A DNA stretch of 7,858 bases from positions 1 to 7,858 of the forward strand of contig DAOTTO010000258.1 of NCBI GenBank assembly GCA_034437895.1, in the 5' to 3' direction. How positions within the stretch are numbered: the stretch's first letter is position 1; the number at the start of each line of letters is the position of its first letter. Positions 6,763 to 7,858 of this stretch are shown in pieces. Position numbers and translations under genes: made by a program. The stretch is from JANRLJ01 sp034437895. GTDB taxonomy: Bacteria > Chloroflexota > Anaerolineae > Aggregatilineales > Phototrophicaceae. The notes below the pieces were generated by a model that was not told the origin of the DNA, did not search any database, and saw only the letters and a list, made by a program, of their open reading frames with translations.

Positions 6763-6869
6763 TTGAGCCACAGAGACACGGAGTTCGCAGAGAAAAGTAT
6801 AAAGAAGCACGATTTTTTATTTTGGTCAAAGATAAAAACGTGGTGTTCTTGGTGACTCGTGGTTCATTT
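6763..6869. repeat. Degenerate dispersed inverted-repeat element (CCACAGAGACACGGAG type)
   Basis: The left arm begins TTGAGCCACAGAGACACGGAG (6763-6783). The right arm ends TTCTTGGTGACTCGTGGTTCA (6846-6866), which on the other strand reads TGAACCACGAGTCACCAAGAA. The arms are imperfect inverted copies (TGAGCCAC/TGAACCAC, then GA-rich repeats) around an AT-rich centre. The style matches the (C)CACAGAGACACAGAG / CTTGGTGTCTTGGTGG palindromes I recall as scattered between genes in many environmental bacterial genomes. No coding potential is seen. It is probably non-autonomous and decayed. Confidence 0.5.
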
Positions 6870-6950
6870 AGGATTTACGTAGTTGGTTTGTAGGGGCGAC
6901 TCGGCGAGTCGCCCCTATGGAAAATTTTGCTAAACTGCGTAACTTCTAAC
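6867..6950. repeat. Nested inverted repeat around the hairpin, possible MITE/REP-like unit
   Basis: The 18 bases at 6867-6884 match the reverse complement of 6933-6950 at 14 positions, with an inner core TTACG(T/C)AGTT. They frame the perfect hairpin symmetrically, about 6 and 15 bases from it. A boundary-to-boundary palindrome of about 84 bp with a strong internal stem suggests a defined small element rather than a simple terminator. No target-site duplication is obvious. Confidence 0.45.
6891..6917. repeat. Perfect 12-bp stem hairpin between convergent genes
   Basis: TAGGGGCGACTC (6891-6902) and GAGTCGCCCCTA (6906-6917) are exact reverse complements around a GGC loop. It lies between the convergent exporter and oxidoreductase genes and could stop or slow transcription from both sides. 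Neither strand has a proper T tract after the stem, so it is not a textbook intrinsic terminator. GTAGGGGCG-type palindromes are known to me as dispersed repeats in Chloroflexota and cyanobacteria. Confidence 0.7.
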
Positions 6951-6955
6951 GGTAT

Positions 6956-7858
6956 TTAATTCCCTCGCGCCAACCACGCGATGACTTTTTCTGCTGCCTC
7001 GCGCCCCGATTGAATACGCTCATCCAATGTCGGGGCGTGGGTCGTCGGGACGTAATCACTTCCGGCAAGCGCTACGCCTTGCGGTAATAAATGGCGAATC
7101 GCTGTCATGGTCGCGGGGTGGGTTGGATCATGCCACATTAAAGGGTCGGCATCCGCCCACGCCCCGACTTTTTCCGCTAAGGGACTCAAAGGCCAACCGA
7201 ACAACGCGGCAATCTCGCCTACTAGATCACGCGAGAGGCCAACGCCGGAATCATAACGCACGCCAACCTGAATCAAGATTGTGTCGTCTGGAACGCGGCC
7301 TATTTGGGTGGTCGAGTTAATGTACGTAATCGGGTAATCGGTTGGGGGTTCAATGGGTATTTGTGGGAGTTCCGTCGTGCGATAGCCCATCGACACATGG
7401 GCGATCTCGTCATAACGATAATCGAGCAGGCGGTAGCTGATTTCTGGTGTCAGCGTTTGGAACATGCGCTCGGCATAACGCGCAGGCGCGGCGATTATCA
7501 GCGCCCGCGTATCCAGCACCATGCCGTTCTCCATACAAATCAGGAAGGTGTCGCTGTCTGTTTGTCCGAGTGTACTTACCGCCATGCGATACATCACTGG
7601 GGCGGTGATTTTCGCTGCCAGCACATCAATCAGCGTACTTGTTCCATCAAGGAAGCCAATTTTGCTGTCTTGGGTGAAAAGTCCCTCGTTGAGATTGAGT
7701 TCGCCTAGATAGGTCGTGAATGATGAGAAATCGTGGATAGTGTTCAGCATCGCGCCCGAATCGAGCATGAAGCCATTCAAACGTGTGCTGGCGATGCTCC
7801 CCCCCAAACGCCGCTTGACCTCGATCAGTGTATAGCTCACGCCGCGTTTTTCCAGTTC
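6956..7858 (-). CDS. FAD-dependent oxidoreductase, protoporphyrinogen oxidase/amine oxidase superfamily, N-terminus beyond window
   Basis: A flavoprotein oxidoreductase of unknown substrate; 300 codons are visible. The frame is open at the right edge and starts mid-Rossmann fold: ELEKRGVSYTLIEVKRRLGG carries the acidic residue (E13) that normally binds the FAD ribose, followed by RLGG. The GxGxxG loop must lie about 15-20 residues upstream, outside. GTG 7840 is therefore an internal valine, not the start. LIIAAPARYAERMF in the middle is the usual strand-turn of this superfamily. The C-terminal GVALAGSDYV (261-270) and RIQSGREAAEKV are the second FAD-contact region. The stop is TAA 6956-6958. 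The implied full length of about 325-340 is shorter than classical HemG/HemY-type enzymes (about 450), closer to renalase-like members, so I do not assign a heme role. Confidence 0.85.
   Translation of the reverse strand, partial: ELEKRGVSYTLIEVKRRLGGSIASTRLNGFMLDSGAMLNTIHDFSSFTTYLGELNLNEGLFTQDSKIGFLDGTSTLIDVLAAKITAPVMYRMAVSTLGQTDSDTFLICMENGMVLDTRALIIAAPARYAERMFQTLTPEISYRLLDYRYDEIAHVSMGYRTTELPQIPIEPPTDYPITYINSTTQIGRVPDDTILIQVGVRYDSGVGLSRDLVGEIAALFGWPLSPLAEKVGAWADADPLMWHDPTHPATMTAIRHLLPQGVALAGSDYVPTTHAPTLDERIQSGREAAEKVIAWLARGN

Noticed and set aside
6891..6930. Calling the perfect hairpin an ordinary intrinsic terminator
   Set aside because: No U tract follows the stem on either strand, and an outer inverted repeat surrounds it, so a repeat element is the better description.
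7304..7708. A 134-codon plus-strand open frame
   Set aside because: It is antisense to the FAD oxidoreductase frame, which shows real superfamily motifs at both ends.

Overview
The window holds three genes, and two of them run off its edges. The DNA is moderately GC-rich, with AT-rich gaps between genes. The best guess for the source is a member of the Chloroflexota (Anaerolineae-like). The grounds are the Thr-Pro-Glu-x linkers in a large secreted protein, the protein types present and the palindromic intergenic repeats. This is inference from style; the window has no rRNA or other phylogenetic marker.

Positions 1-5725 (minus strand) are one uninterrupted reading frame of at least 1908 codons with no stop before the left edge. 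It encodes a giant exported subtilisin-family (S8) protease. Its order is: signal peptide, Thr-Pro-Glu linker, two related jelly-roll-like domains each interrupted by its own low-complexity insert, an I9-like propeptide, and the S8 domain with all four active-site residues (D697, H727, N810, S1006). A right-handed beta-helix region ending in an IDIGAYEL motif follows, and then cadherin-like repeats that leave the window. It looks like a cell-surface or secreted enzyme with several binding modules.

Positions 5726-6097 are an AT-rich gap between divergent genes, carrying the two ribosome binding sites and one inverted repeat. Positions 6098-6725 (plus) encode a LysE/RhtB-family exporter whose first 30 nt are in a different frame from the rest. 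One extra T, or a +1 frameshift at a UUU-UAA site, explains this.

Positions 6726-6955 lie between convergent genes. They hold two repeat-like structures: a degenerate CCACAGAGACACGGAG-type inverted repeat, and a perfect 12-bp hairpin nested inside an imperfect 18-bp inverted repeat.

Positions 6956-7858 (minus) are the C-terminal 300 codons of an FAD-dependent oxidoreductase of the protoporphyrinogen oxidase/amine oxidase superfamily. Nothing in the arrangement says the three genes share a pathway: each has its own transcription direction or is separated by repeats. I saw no CRISPR array, tRNA, rRNA, transposase or phage gene.
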